Shown in pieces: positions 34,843-42,015 of a stretch of DNA of 64,000 bases; within the stretch, counting starts at the first letter, position 1; each line of letters opens with the position of its first letter. Source of the DNA: Alphaproteobacteria bacterium (GTDB lineage: Bacteria; Pseudomonadota; Alphaproteobacteria; Micavibrionales; Micavibrionaceae); contig JAJFGU010000020.1 in NCBI GenBank assembly GCA_021775955.1, forward strand, positions 271,886-335,885. Direction: 5' to 3'. Below the pieces are notes generated by a model, which made no database searches, was not told where the DNA came from, and saw nothing but the letters and a program-made list of their open reading frames with translations. The translations under genes and the position numbers were made by a program.

Positions 34843-35049
34843 TTAGGCCGGGTTACGGCCACGGTCAATCAACCGCAAAATAGTCGCCACAAGCGAGCGC
34901 TGCCCTTCGGTGTAGCGTAATTGCTCATCTGTCGTTGTTGGCCCAAGCGCACGCTGGAATGTCATCACCTGCAGATGTGACAGAACTTTCTGACCATCAT
35001 CTGTGGCAAAAAGCCGGGCAAAAGATTTTTCAATATCGCGTTGTTCCAT
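34843..35049 (-). CDS. Small phage protein, Bbp19-like
   Basis: A 68-residue protein that begins MEQRDIEKSFARLFATDDGQ and continues KVLSHLQVMTFQRALGPTT. The pattern F-x-x-L/V-F-x-T-x-x-G-x-x-V-L-x-x-L is that of small proteins next to podovirus portal genes, such as Bbp19 of Bordetella phage BPP-1. The role is unknown. The start at 35049 has AGGAG at 8 bases; the longer frame overlaps the portal gene and its extra N-terminus (KKIYRRIYHKT) is not credible. Confidence 0.65.
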   Translation of the reverse strand: MEQRDIEKSFARLFATDDGQKVLSHLQVMTFQRALGPTTTDEQLRYTEGQRSLVATILRLIDRGRNPA

Positions 35050-35086
35050 TTTATTTGGCTCCTGTGGTGAATAGATTAATCCAAGA

Positions 35087-36772
35087 TCAGCGTTCGTTGC
35101 CAGTGACGGCATCGGTTTCTTCCGGCGGAATATCTGCAATATCGGCCGGGATAGAAATTGAAATATCCGCCGGAATATTTTGTGTAATGTCTTGTGATAT
35201 ATCCGGCGATATATTTTCTTCGTTAATGTTTTGATCATTATTGATCTCCTCTTCTTTTAGTGCGTTTTGTATGGTTTCAATCGGCGGGATCGGCAGCTCA
35301 TTGCGGATCAGATCACTGGGAACACCCAGAGCATCACCCAGGAACCGCGCCGCTTGCGGTAAGTTAATCGCGATCGAGGCTTCCGGCCCCATCGCCAGAA
35401 CCGTATTGATCCAGCTGAGTGTGTTTTGAACATTGCGCTGGCCTTGCGCACGCGCCAGTGGTGAGCGGTAATCCACCGACACAAGACGTCCGTCGAGCGA
35501 AATATCCGGCACCTCACCACGCCTCCGCAAAATCGAAAACGCCCGCGTAATCAGCGGCGTTAGCAATTCCGATTGCAATCGCCCATAAGTTGCACCAAGC
35601 AGCAACGACATCTCCGCCGTGCGCTCCAGAACTTCCGTCGCTGTCATGCGCGGTCCATTCACCGGTGCCAGACGATCGGTCAAAAGTGCATGACGAATAC
35701 GCGCCTGCAAACTATCCAAAATCAGCTGCGACACATCAAAACGCCCCGGCATATCCAGCGGCTGCAGCCCTTTCGAACCAACAGCCTTAGGAATAATACT
35801 CCCCGGTGTTAGCTCAATATTGGCAGGGTTCAAAATACCGTCATCATCCGCCTGCCAGATTCCCGTCACAGCAATCGAAGCATTCTTGAGGATCAACTCA
35901 ACAACCTTGTTGGCCGTCTTAATATCCGGCAGCGCCTTCATAATCGGCGAACGCCCATAAATCTCACCGGGCGATTTCAGCCAACGGAAATTAATCACTG
36001 GCGATTGTTCAAACCGACCAACATGCAACGGTATTGGCCCACCACTAACCTCAATCAAGCAAGCTGTGAAATCATAGACCAGACCATCGGGCAAAACTGC
36101 CTCCAGTATTTTAAACCGAGCCTGCGGATCGCGCGACGCTACCTTTATAACTTCCGATGGAATATCGGCAAACGGATAACGCGCCTTCAATTGTTCAATC
36201 GTCAACGAAAGCAATCTGTAAGAACCGTCCAGAAATCCGTTCTCACCCTCCTCCAGCACCACCTGCGTCAGTGGCACCGAAGAAAAACGAAATGCTGACG
36301 TGCTACCGGGTATTGATTCCTCAAAATATAAACTCGCCGTTCCGCCAACCACTAAATCGAGATAACACTGATGAATCTCAACAGAGAAATTCGAGCGATC
36401 GAAATGATCCTGTATCGTCTTGGCGGCTTTCTCAAGAACGGGGGCAAGCGACTCTGCTTCCTGCGGTGATAAATCAGGCCCAGGCTTCAGGCCAAACCAC
36501 TGGCTCCAACTCGGCGTTAAATTACCAAGCAAACTGGCGGCCAGTTGATCCGCCGCATCCATCGCCGTCGCATCATAAATATTTTCCGTGCGACCTGCAC
36601 CGGGGCGTTGATCTCCCATAAACCCGCCACGCTGCGGCAGTGCAAAATCGTAACAATCTTCCCAAAGTTTTTCCCAATTACTACGACGCCGTTGCGCCGC
36701 TTCAAAACGCGAGAATAACTCTTCCAGATTTTTTTCAGCTTCGCCTTCTTCATTCAATGTAACAATCGACAT
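35087..36772 (-). CDS. Portal protein (head-to-tail connector)
   Basis: A 561-residue podovirus portal of the Head-tail_con type. FEAAQRRRSNWEKLWEDCYD opens the protein, followed by ENIYDATAMDAADQLAASLL and LTPSWSQWFGLKPGPDLSPQ, the hallmark region. The middle has SPGEIYGRSPIMKALPDIKT and the stem region MTATEVLERTAEMSLLLGAT. Portal dodecamers sit at one capsid vertex and are the entry point for packaged DNA. The C-terminal 70 residues are an unusual low-complexity tail of Asp, Ile and Pro (IPADISISIPADIADIPPEE) not typical of the family. Confidence 0.92.
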   Translation of the reverse strand: MSIVTLNEEGEAEKNLEELFSRFEAAQRRRSNWEKLWEDCYDFALPQRGGFMGDQRPGAGRTENIYDATAMDAADQLAASLLGNLTPSWSQWFGLKPGPDLSPQEAESLAPVLEKAAKTIQDHFDRSNFSVEIHQCYLDLVVGGTASLYFEESIPGSTSAFRFSSVPLTQVVLEEGENGFLDGSYRLLSLTIEQLKARYPFADIPSEVIKVASRDPQARFKILEAVLPDGLVYDFTACLIEVSGGPIPLHVGRFEQSPVINFRWLKSPGEIYGRSPIMKALPDIKTANKVVELILKNASIAVTGIWQADDDGILNPANIELTPGSIIPKAVGSKGLQPLDMPGRFDVSQLILDSLQARIRHALLTDRLAPVNGPRMTATEVLERTAEMSLLLGATYGRLQSELLTPLITRAFSILRRRGEVPDISLDGRLVSVDYRSPLARAQGQRNVQNTLSWINTVLAMGPEASIAINLPQAARFLGDALGVPSDLIRNELPIPPIETIQNALKEEEINNDQNINEENISPDISQDITQNIPADISISIPADIADIPPEETDAVTGNER

Positions 36773-36775
36773 ACT

Positions 36776-37081
36776 CTACTCTCCCAATAATGTTTTTCTC
36801 TGCCCACCAGCAGTAGCCGCACTGAGCAAACCACGAAAACTAGTTTGTATCGTTCCAAAACGGCCACGCCCTCTTTGCAACAAACTGCCTGTCCGTTGCT
36901 CGGACGCCGTGGGATCACCTGAACTCGTTACGCCGCCACCGGTGCCGCCAGTAGACGTATTCGTACCGCCACCGCTCCCCGATCCTGACGTTGTTTGCGT
37001 TGTGGTCACAGCCGGGCCAGGCACAAAAACCACCTGCGGCTGCGCTGCCGGCACAACCGGCCGGGATGCTAAACTACCCAT
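36776..37081 (-). CDS. Low-complexity Gly/Ser/Thr-rich phage protein
   Basis: A 101-residue protein with a Pro/Val start (VVPAAQPQVVFVPGPAV), a Gly/Ser/Thr-rich middle and a basic end (GSLLQRGRGRFGTIQTSFRG). Not recognised. AGGAG lies 9 bases before the start at 37081. It is 3 bases upstream of the portal gene and overlaps the previous gene by 8 bases, so it belongs to the same transcript. It may be a flexible virion component. Confidence 0.6.
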   Translation of the reverse strand: MGSLASRPVVPAAQPQVVFVPGPAVTTTQTTSGSGSGGGTNTSTGGTGGGVTSSGDPTASEQRTGSLLQRGRGRFGTIQTSFRGLLSAATAGGQRKTLLGE

Positions 37082-37508
37082 ATGAATAATCTCCTTTGTG
37101 TGAATGTTTCGCGTATGAATTCTTCCCTCGCAAAAATCGGTAAAGCTGCCAGGGCGTAAAAATAAATCTCTTGTGAAGACCGAGCACACGCTTCACGGCT
37201 TCAACACAGGTAAAAAACATGAAGGGCGCCGCTTTTTGATGGCGCTCTACATATGTCTCAACCACTTTATGTCCCCGGTTTTCAAGCCAGTACGGCAAAT
37301 CAAATTCCGGTGGCACATGATGATGCACGGAAATCTCCGTATGATTGGACAGCGGGTCCAGACTGATCCAGCGTTGCCCGTCATTCAGCAAGACAAAACA
37401 ATGCCTAAAACCAGGTTTAAAAACTTTCAGCCAGGACAAATCTGTCTGACCGCTAAAAACGACCCAGGCCGTCTGGCAATTTTCATTCTGTCTTCCAAAT
37501 GCACTCAT
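37074..37508 (-). CDS. Possible papain-like (permuted) hydrolase, 144 aa
   Basis: Not assigned to a named family. A His at residue 36 in GFRHCFVLLNDG begins a strand-rich half, and a Cys at residue 101 in FFTCVEAVKRVLGLHKRF starts a helix. His before Cys with this spacing and a helix after the Cys is the order of permuted papain-fold (NlpC/P60-like) enzymes, some of which act on peptidoglycan peptides. That is suggestive only. It overlaps the first module gene by 4 bases (ATGA), so translation is coupled. Confidence 0.5.
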   Translation of the reverse strand: MSAFGRQNENCQTAWVVFSGQTDLSWLKVFKPGFRHCFVLLNDGQRWISLDPLSNHTEISVHHHVPPEFDLPYWLENRGHKVVETYVERHQKAAPFMFFTCVEAVKRVLGLHKRFIFTPWQLYRFLRGKNSYAKHSHKGDYSYG

Positions 37509-37939
37509 TCTGCTACCCCCTCATAAAGCACCGCTTTCTGGGTCCAGTTCGGGCCCGGCACAGAATTAACAACCCGCACAATCCCTTTGCGAATCAGAAG
37601 CGGCTCGATTCGCTCCAGCGCCTCACTCCACAAATCCCAGGCGCGCACTTCCTTCACCCGCTTTTGATCAGGCGGCAAAAGACGGCGGCCATAATGGCGT
37701 AACACCAACAAATGATCGCGCAGCAAGCGGCGCTGGCGATAAAGACGGTCCAAAACCTTCAAAATATCCACAGGTTCGCAAGGCCTCACGCCCTTACCAA
37801 TCCCGCTGACAATCCGCGCGCCTTCATTCCTGGCCTCCTGAGCCTGAACAAACCAGAACCAGGCCTCTTCAGCCGTTTCAAACGGGGTCGCTTCGCTACC
37901 GGACTGCCCTCTGGGGATATAGTTTTCTTTAGACACCAT
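37505..37939 (-). CDS. First gene of the phage module, conserved hypothetical, 144 aa
   Basis: A basic, helical protein (TAEEAWFWFVQAQEARNEGA, then RPCEPVDILKVLDRLYRQRR and HYGRRLLPPDQKR). I believe similar proteins occur in other alphaproteobacteria without a known role; this is from memory and unverified. It begins the module, after the promoter at 37987-38015 and overlapping half-sites. A DNA-binding role, such as a small terminase or regulator, would suit the charge and place but is not shown. AGGA lies 10 bases before the start. Confidence 0.6.
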   Translation of the reverse strand: MVSKENYIPRGQSGSEATPFETAEEAWFWFVQAQEARNEGARIVSGIGKGVRPCEPVDILKVLDRLYRQRRLLRDHLLVLRHYGRRLLPPDQKRVKEVRAWDLWSEALERIEPLLIRKGIVRVVNSVPGPNWTQKAVLYEGVAE

Positions 37940-37947
37940 TTTTTCAT

Positions 37948-37995
37948 ATTCCTTGTTTGTTCTTAGTATGTTTCCTTTATGTTCTCTTTATGCTA
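37948..37995. promoter_or_regulatory. 11-bp-spaced half-site array (candidate operator)
   Basis: On the plus strand ATTC, GTTC, GTTT, GTTC and GCTA begin at 37948, 37959, 37970, 37981 and 37992, exactly 11 bases apart. On the minus strand these read GAAC/AAAC with N7 spacing, close to the alphaproteobacterial LexA box GAAC-N7-GAAC. They lie between the phage promoter -10 and the first start codon, an ideal place for a repressor. Confidence 0.5.
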
Positions 37996-38015
37996 TAAAC
38001 TCTTATCGATGTCAA
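37987..38015 (-). promoter_or_regulatory. Promoter of the phage structural module
   Basis: Perfect TTGACA (38010-38015), a 17-base spacer and CATAAA (37987-37992) on the minus strand, about 48 bases ahead of the first module gene. The -10 overlaps the half-site array, so a bound repressor would block RNA polymerase. Confidence 0.7.
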
Positions 38016-38065
38016 GACCTATTTAGGATTTTTTTCCTCTTTACCTTTGTGTGTGTAACTGGGAC

Positions 38066-38071
38066 TATACT
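38066..38071 (+). promoter_or_regulatory. -10 element ahead of the HTH-pyrE gene
   Basis: TATACT, 38 bases before the TTG start at 38110. No good -35 is seen at normal spacing (ACCTTT), so this promoter may be weak or need an activator. Confidence 0.4.
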
Positions 38072-38109
38072 CCTAGGACATATTTCCACGTCAAAAGGAG
38101 CAACAAATC

Positions 38110-39021
38110 TTGTTTACCCACACACAAATCTGGCTGGGCATCGACCGCCTGGCATCCAGCAACGGCTACTCCCCTTCCGGCCTCGCCAAAAAGGCCGGGC
38201 TGGACCCGACATCATTTAATAAAAGCAAGCGCATCAATCCCGATGGCAAACCACGCTGGCCATCGACAGAAAGTCTTTCCAAGGTTTTGGCTGTTACCGA
38301 TTCAAATATGTCGGATTTCTTCAGCCTGATTGATGACGGCAAGATGCGCGTGAAAAAGATATCCAAAGACGACAGAAAAAATATTGCCCACGACACGGCA
38401 AAGATTTTACTGGATACAAAATCTGTTCTATTTAATGCCTCAAAGCCTTTCACGTTGAAATCAGGACGCAGCTCACCTGTTTATATCGACGGGCGACGCC
38501 TGATATCTTTTCCTGAGCAGCGCAGCCAGATCATGGATTTTTCGGCGGCCGTTCTTGCACAGGAAATCGGCGTCAGTAAATTTGATTTGATTGCCGGCGG
38601 TGAAACGGCTGGTATCCCTTACGCTGCGCTGATTGCAGAACGTCTGCAGAAACCCATGCTTTATGTGCGCAAGGAACCCAAGGGCCACGGCCGCATGGCA
38701 CAGATTGAAGGCCACCTACCCGACAAAGGGAAAAAACGCGTGGTTCTGGTCGAAGATTTACAAACCGATGGCGGCTCCAAAAAAACTTTTGTCAGCGCCC
38801 TGCGTAAGGCCGGCACCAAAGTTGAACACGGCTTTGTTATTTTTCACTACGGCATCTTCAAAGAGAGTGAAAAGAACATGAAGAAGCTCGGCATTAAACT
38901 CCACGCGCTGGCGACATGGCATGATGTATTGGAAGTTGCCCGCCAGGGAAAATACTTCGACAAAACAACATTAAAATCCGTCGAATCTTTCCTCGACAAT
39001 CCCGAAGGCTGGAGCCCATGA
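38110..39021 (+). CDS. pyrE: HTH domain fused to orotate phosphoribosyltransferase
   Basis: A 303-residue fusion. Residues 1-75 (IDRLASSNGYSPSGLAKKAG, then DPTSFNKSKR and PRWPSTESLSKVL) are the HTH of alphaproteobacterial S24/LexA-like repressors, lacking the peptidase. Residues 85-300 are a full OPRTase: LKSGRSSPVYIDGRRL, the loop RKEPKGHGRMAQIEG (about 187-201) and PRPP motif VVLVEDLQTDGGS (211-223). OPRTase makes OMP from orotate and PRPP. AAGGAG lies 9 bases before the TTG start; the internal ATG at 38344 lacks a ribosome site, so the fusion is probably translated whole. It overlaps nadK by 4 bases. Confidence 0.82.
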   Translation: MFTHTQIWLGIDRLASSNGYSPSGLAKKAGLDPTSFNKSKRINPDGKPRWPSTESLSKVLAVTDSNMSDFFSLIDDGKMRVKKISKDDRKNIAHDTAKILLDTKSVLFNASKPFTLKSGRSSPVYIDGRRLISFPEQRSQIMDFSAAVLAQEIGVSKFDLIAGGETAGIPYAALIAERLQKPMLYVRKEPKGHGRMAQIEGHLPDKGKKRVVLVEDLQTDGGSKKTFVSALRKAGTKVEHGFVIFHYGIFKESEKNMKKLGIKLHALATWHDVLEVARQGKYFDKTTLKSVESFLDNPEGWSP

Positions 39022-39776
39022 AACTTGCCTTCCATGCGCCGGACAAACCACGAGCACAAAAAGCGCTCGAGGAGCTAAAAAGCGAATACGGTCAAAACAA
39101 GCCGGAAGACTCTGATACGCTCGTTATCCTTGGCGGGGACGGCGCGATGCTGCGTGCCTTACACACATATAAAGACATCGATATTCCGCTGTTCGGCATG
39201 AATATGGGTACGCTTGGTTTTTTGCTCAATGAATATGATGTAAAAAACCTCCCGGCCCGCATTGAAAAAGCCAACGCATTCAAAATTCACCCGCTTGTCA
39301 TGGAGGCCAAAGACAAAGACGGTAAAACCCATCAAGAGATGGCCTATAATGAAGTGTCCCTCCTACGGGCGACGCATAACTCCGCCAAAATAAAGATATT
39401 CGTGAATGATAAAGAACGTCTGGAGCGTCTGGTTTGTGATGGCATTCTGGTGTCCACGCCGATGGGCTCCACGGCTTATAACTCTTCCGCCGGCGGACCG
39501 ATTATACCGCTCGATGCCAATGTCCTGCCGCTCACACCGATCAGCGCGTTTCGCCCGCGGCGCTGGCCCGGCGCGCTACTACGCAATGATGCCAAAATTA
39601 CGTTTGAAATTCTACGAAACGTTGAGCGCCCCGTCAGCGCAACCGCCGACTCAACCGAAGTCAGAAACATCGTCCAGGTCGACATTCACCAATCCAGCAA
39701 CATATCTCGCACATTGCTGTTCGACCCTGACAACCACCTCGAAGAACGCATATTCCAGGAACAATTCGCGCCTTAG
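39018..39776 (+). CDS. nadK: NAD kinase
   Basis: A 252-residue NAD kinase that makes NADP from NAD and ATP. Motifs are LVILGGDGAMLRALHTY (about 36-52, the GGDG nucleotide loop), FGMNMGTLGFLLNEY (about 64-78), YNEVSLLRA (about 114) and DGILVSTPMGSTAYNSSAGG (about 140-160). It is the short bacterial form without an N-terminal extension. Its ATGA overlap with the HTH-PyrE gene indicates coupled translation. It converges with purC, 6 bases away. Confidence 0.95.
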   Translation: MKLAFHAPDKPRAQKALEELKSEYGQNKPEDSDTLVILGGDGAMLRALHTYKDIDIPLFGMNMGTLGFLLNEYDVKNLPARIEKANAFKIHPLVMEAKDKDGKTHQEMAYNEVSLLRATHNSAKIKIFVNDKERLERLVCDGILVSTPMGSTAYNSSAGGPIIPLDANVLPLTPISAFRPRRWPGALLRNDAKITFEILRNVERPVSATADSTEVRNIVQVDIHQSSNISRTLLFDPDNHLEERIFQEQFAP

Positions 39777-39782
39777 CTGCAA

Positions 39783-40634
39783 CTAAGCTTTTCTTGGCTT
39801 CGCCTTATTGATGCTGCGCAATTTCCGTGCACTGGCCAGCTCGTTCTCGATATTGCTCAGCTTTTCCGCCAGCTTTTCATCAACGCTGCCGTCCTGCATA
39901 ATGCCGCTCTCCGGGATCAGCCCCAGCTTCTCCGCAACATATTGATAGCCTTCCACCAGATCACCCAGATCAAAACGAAAACGGTCCTTATCCATTTTCT
40001 CGCCCGTCTTGGTATCCCATAGACGACACGTATCGGGGCAAATCTCATCAGCCAGCAGGACATAGAGATTGCCATCTTCATCCCAGACCCGACCAAATTC
40101 CAGCTTGAAATCCACCAGGCGCAAACCAATACCGGCAAACAGACCATTCAGATAGTCATTAATCCGCCAGGCCATATTGACCATTTCCTCGAGCTCATAC
40201 GGATCGGCCCAGCCCATCACCATGCAGTGATCTTCACCGACCAGCGGATCACCCAGAGAATCATCCTTGTAGTAATATTCAACCAGCGGGCGGGACAACA
40301 CGGTCCCCTCTTTCACACCCAACCGCTTACAAAGCGAACCGGCTGCAATATTACGCATCACCAGCTCAATGGGAATAATCTCAACCTTCCGCACCAGCTG
40401 CTCGCGCATATTAACCTGCTTCATAAAATGCGTCGGAACGCCAATCGATTCCAGCTGCGTCATCAGATGCGCGGAAATCCGGTTGTTCAGCACCCCCTTG
40501 CCGGCAATAGAAGCATGCTTCTCGCCATTAAACGCCGTCGCGTCATCTTTGAAATATTGAATAATTGTTCCCGGCTCAGGCCCTTCATAAAGGGTTTTTG
40601 CCTTGCCTTCGTATATCTTTTTACCTCGTGCCAT
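39783..40634 (-). CDS. purC: SAICAR synthetase PurC
   Basis: A 283-residue phosphoribosylaminoimidazole-succinocarboxamide synthase of purine synthesis. It begins [14 protein letters not shown] (ATP loop) and has [34 protein letters not shown] and [20 protein letters not shown], then [11 protein letters not shown]. It is longer than the 237-residue E. coli enzyme by a C-terminal Lys/Arg-rich tail ([20 protein letters not shown]). The start at 40634 opens the conserved domain; a second ATG 39 bases upstream is possible. Confidence 0.95.
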   Translation of the reverse strand: MARGKKIYEGKAKTLYEGPEPGTIIQYFKDDATAFNGEKHASIAGKGVLNNRISAHLMTQLESIGVPTHFMKQVNMREQLVRKVEIIPIELVMRNIAAGSLCKRLGVKEGTVLSRPLVEYYYKDDSLGDPLVGEDHCMVMGWADPYELEEMVNMAWRINDYLNGLFAGIGLRLVDFKLEFGRVWDEDGNLYVLLADEICPDTCRLWDTKTGEKMDKDRFRFDLGDLVEGYQYVAEKLGLIPESGIMQDGSVDEKLAEKLSNIENELASARKLRSINKAKPRKA

Positions 40635-40758
40635 AAGCGATTTTTCTCCATATAACTTTTCAGGACCATTCATATAACAATGGATTTCCCTAAATTCAAA
40701 TGATACAACACATTTCAGTTATTTTTTTGATCACCCGAACGAAGTAAATGAGGAAAAA

Positions 40759-41088
40759 ATGAACTCTTTTGATGATCGTAAGCAGGCTTTTGAACAAAAA
40801 CACGTCAATGATGAGAAGATCGATTTCGCCGTAGAAGCAAGGCTGTCAAAGCTTTACGGGCTATGGGCAGCCGAGCAACTGGGCCTTTCCGGCGCCAATG
40901 CCGACACCTATGCCATGGAGGTTGTCGAATCCAATCTCGAAGAACCCGGCTTTGATGATATATTACGAAAAGTCAGGGGCGACTTTGATGAAAAGGGCCT
41001 CGATATCTCTGATCACATCATGAATGCCGAACTCGACAAAGCGCTGGGTGAGGCCAAAAAACAGATCGCCGAACAGAATCAGGGATAG
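40759..41088 (+). CDS. DUF1476 protein (F1-ATPase zeta-type subunit)
   Basis: A 109-residue protein of the DUF1476 family. MNSFDDRKQAFEQKHVNDEK and FAVEARLSKLYGLWAAEQLG are the family's opening; the rest (DDILRKVRGDFDEKGLDISD) is helical. In Paracoccus and other alphaproteobacteria the family's zeta subunit inhibits ATP hydrolysis by F1Fo-ATP synthase through its N-terminal helix. It is an alphaproteobacterial marker. bolA follows 6 bases later. Confidence 0.93.
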   Translation: MNSFDDRKQAFEQKHVNDEKIDFAVEARLSKLYGLWAAEQLGLSGANADTYAMEVVESNLEEPGFDDILRKVRGDFDEKGLDISDHIMNAELDKALGEAKKQIAEQNQG

Positions 41089-41094
41089 ATATTC

Positions 41095-41331
41095 ATGGCA
41101 ATGGAAGCCTCAGAAATCGAAAAGCTTATTCGCGAAGGCATTCCCGGCTGCGAGGTTCGCATAGAAGATCTACGCGGTGACGGCGACCATTACGCCGCCT
41201 ATGTCACCTCCGCCAGCTTCGAAGGCAAAACGCGCATTGAACAACATAAAATGGTGCTTAATTCATTACAGGGAAAAATAACCAAAGAACTACACGCTCT
41301 GGCCATTCAAACATCTGTGCCGCCGGAATAA
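41095..41331 (+). CDS. BolA family protein
   Basis: A 78-residue protein with the BolA fold: IEKLIREGIPGCEVRIEDL, then GDHYAAYVTSASFEGKTRIE and QHKMVLNSLQGKI (helix-turn-helix-like end). The conserved His of the C-terminal helix is in EQHKMV. BolA proteins pair with monothiol glutaredoxins to share a [2Fe-2S] cluster, and the Grx4-type gene lies just downstream, so a BolA-Grx complex for iron-sulfur or iron sensing is likely. Start could also be the second ATG at 41101. Confidence 0.92.
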   Translation: MAMEASEIEKLIREGIPGCEVRIEDLRGDGDHYAAYVTSASFEGKTRIEQHKMVLNSLQGKITKELHALAIQTSVPPE

Positions 41332-41439
41332 TATAGTCGCTTGATTTTGCTTTTGCAGCAGGCACAAGTGACGACGAGTAGACAATACCTACTTTAGGAA
41401 CGCAGTAACGCACTGCAAAAGCAAAAGGAAGTGACTATA
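41332..41439 (+). promoter_or_regulatory. Long hairpin covering the grxD ribosome binding site
   Basis: Arms 41332-41358 and 41413-41439 form a 27-base inverted repeat with one G-U and a two-base internal mismatch; the core TTTTGCTTTTGCAG/CTGCAAAAGCAAAA is perfect. The right arm contains AAAGGAAG, the ribosome site of grxD, and the start ATG (41440) lies at the base. The mismatch falls on the GG of that site. The 54-base loop has a smaller stem AGTAG/CTACT. It could be an RNA switch or a mobile palindrome. Confidence 0.6.
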
Positions 41440-41769
41440 ATGGAAAACGTAATTTTTGATCGTATTAAAAAAGACATCAGCGAAAATGATGTCGTGCTTT
41501 ACATGAAAGGCAGCGCTGCCTTCCCGCAATGCGGATTCTCTTCACTGACCGTGCAGGTGCTGTCGCAACTTGGCGTGACGTTCAAAGACATCAACGTCCT
41601 CGAGGACAAGGAAATCTGGCAAGGCATCAAGGACTTCACCGACTGGCCAACCATCCCACAGCTCTACGTCAAAGGCGAATTCGTCGGCGGCGCCGACATC
41701 GTCCGCGAAATGTACGAAGCCGGAGAGTTGCAGCAGCTCCTCGCCGATAAAGGCGTGCAGGCGGCTTAA
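41440..41769 (+). CDS. grxD: Monothiol glutaredoxin Grx4 type
   Basis: A 109-residue monothiol glutaredoxin. The active site CGFS lies in MKGSAAFPQCGFSSLTVQVL (about 24-43); WPTIPQLYVKGEFVGGADIV carries the glutathione-binding TIP and GG motifs. It holds a [2Fe-2S] cluster with glutathione and passes it on, often with BolA, whose gene is just upstream. The start is the ATG at 41440, at suitable distance from AAGGA; an earlier in-frame GTG would leave no room for a ribosome site. Confidence 0.96.
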   Translation: MENVIFDRIKKDISENDVVLYMKGSAAFPQCGFSSLTVQVLSQLGVTFKDINVLEDKEIWQGIKDFTDWPTIPQLYVKGEFVGGADIVREMYEAGELQQLLADKGVQAA

Positions 41770-41779
41770 CCCCCTCACT

Positions 41780-41846
41780 GTCATCCCGGAAGCTACGTTG
41801 AGCTTGCCCCAAAGGGGCTTAGCGAAACTTGCTATCCGGGATCCAT
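41780..41846. repeat. GTCATCCC palindromic repeat, copy 3
   Basis: TCATCCCGGA and TCCGGGATCC face each other across about 46 bases that include a small hairpin GCCCC-AAA-GGGGC. It follows grxD and may also act as its terminator. Confidence 0.6.
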
Positions 41847-41975
41847 TGAAACAAGATCTTCCTATAATTACTTCTTATTGGAACCAAACCCCGATAATCC
41901 TCATTTATAACGTTCATACCTAGAGCTGTTCTCTATTCGTAATTTGGTGTATAAAATGCCATTGAATGTCAGGAT

Positions 41976-41996
41976 ACGACCCAAAGCGGACATTTG
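41976..41996 (-). repeat. AATGTCCGC dispersed repeat, copy 1
   Basis: The minus strand reads AAATGTCCGCTTTGGGTCG. Related copies lie at 43640-43671 and 48400-48432. They bracket the AT-rich genes of the island. Confidence 0.5.
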
Positions 41997-42015
41997 AGAA
42001 GCGATTGATGACGAT

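Noticed and set aside
18941..37939. Complete active T7-like prophage
   Set aside because: No integrase, replication genes, phage RNA polymerase, gp15 or gp16 and no att repeats recognised at its edges.
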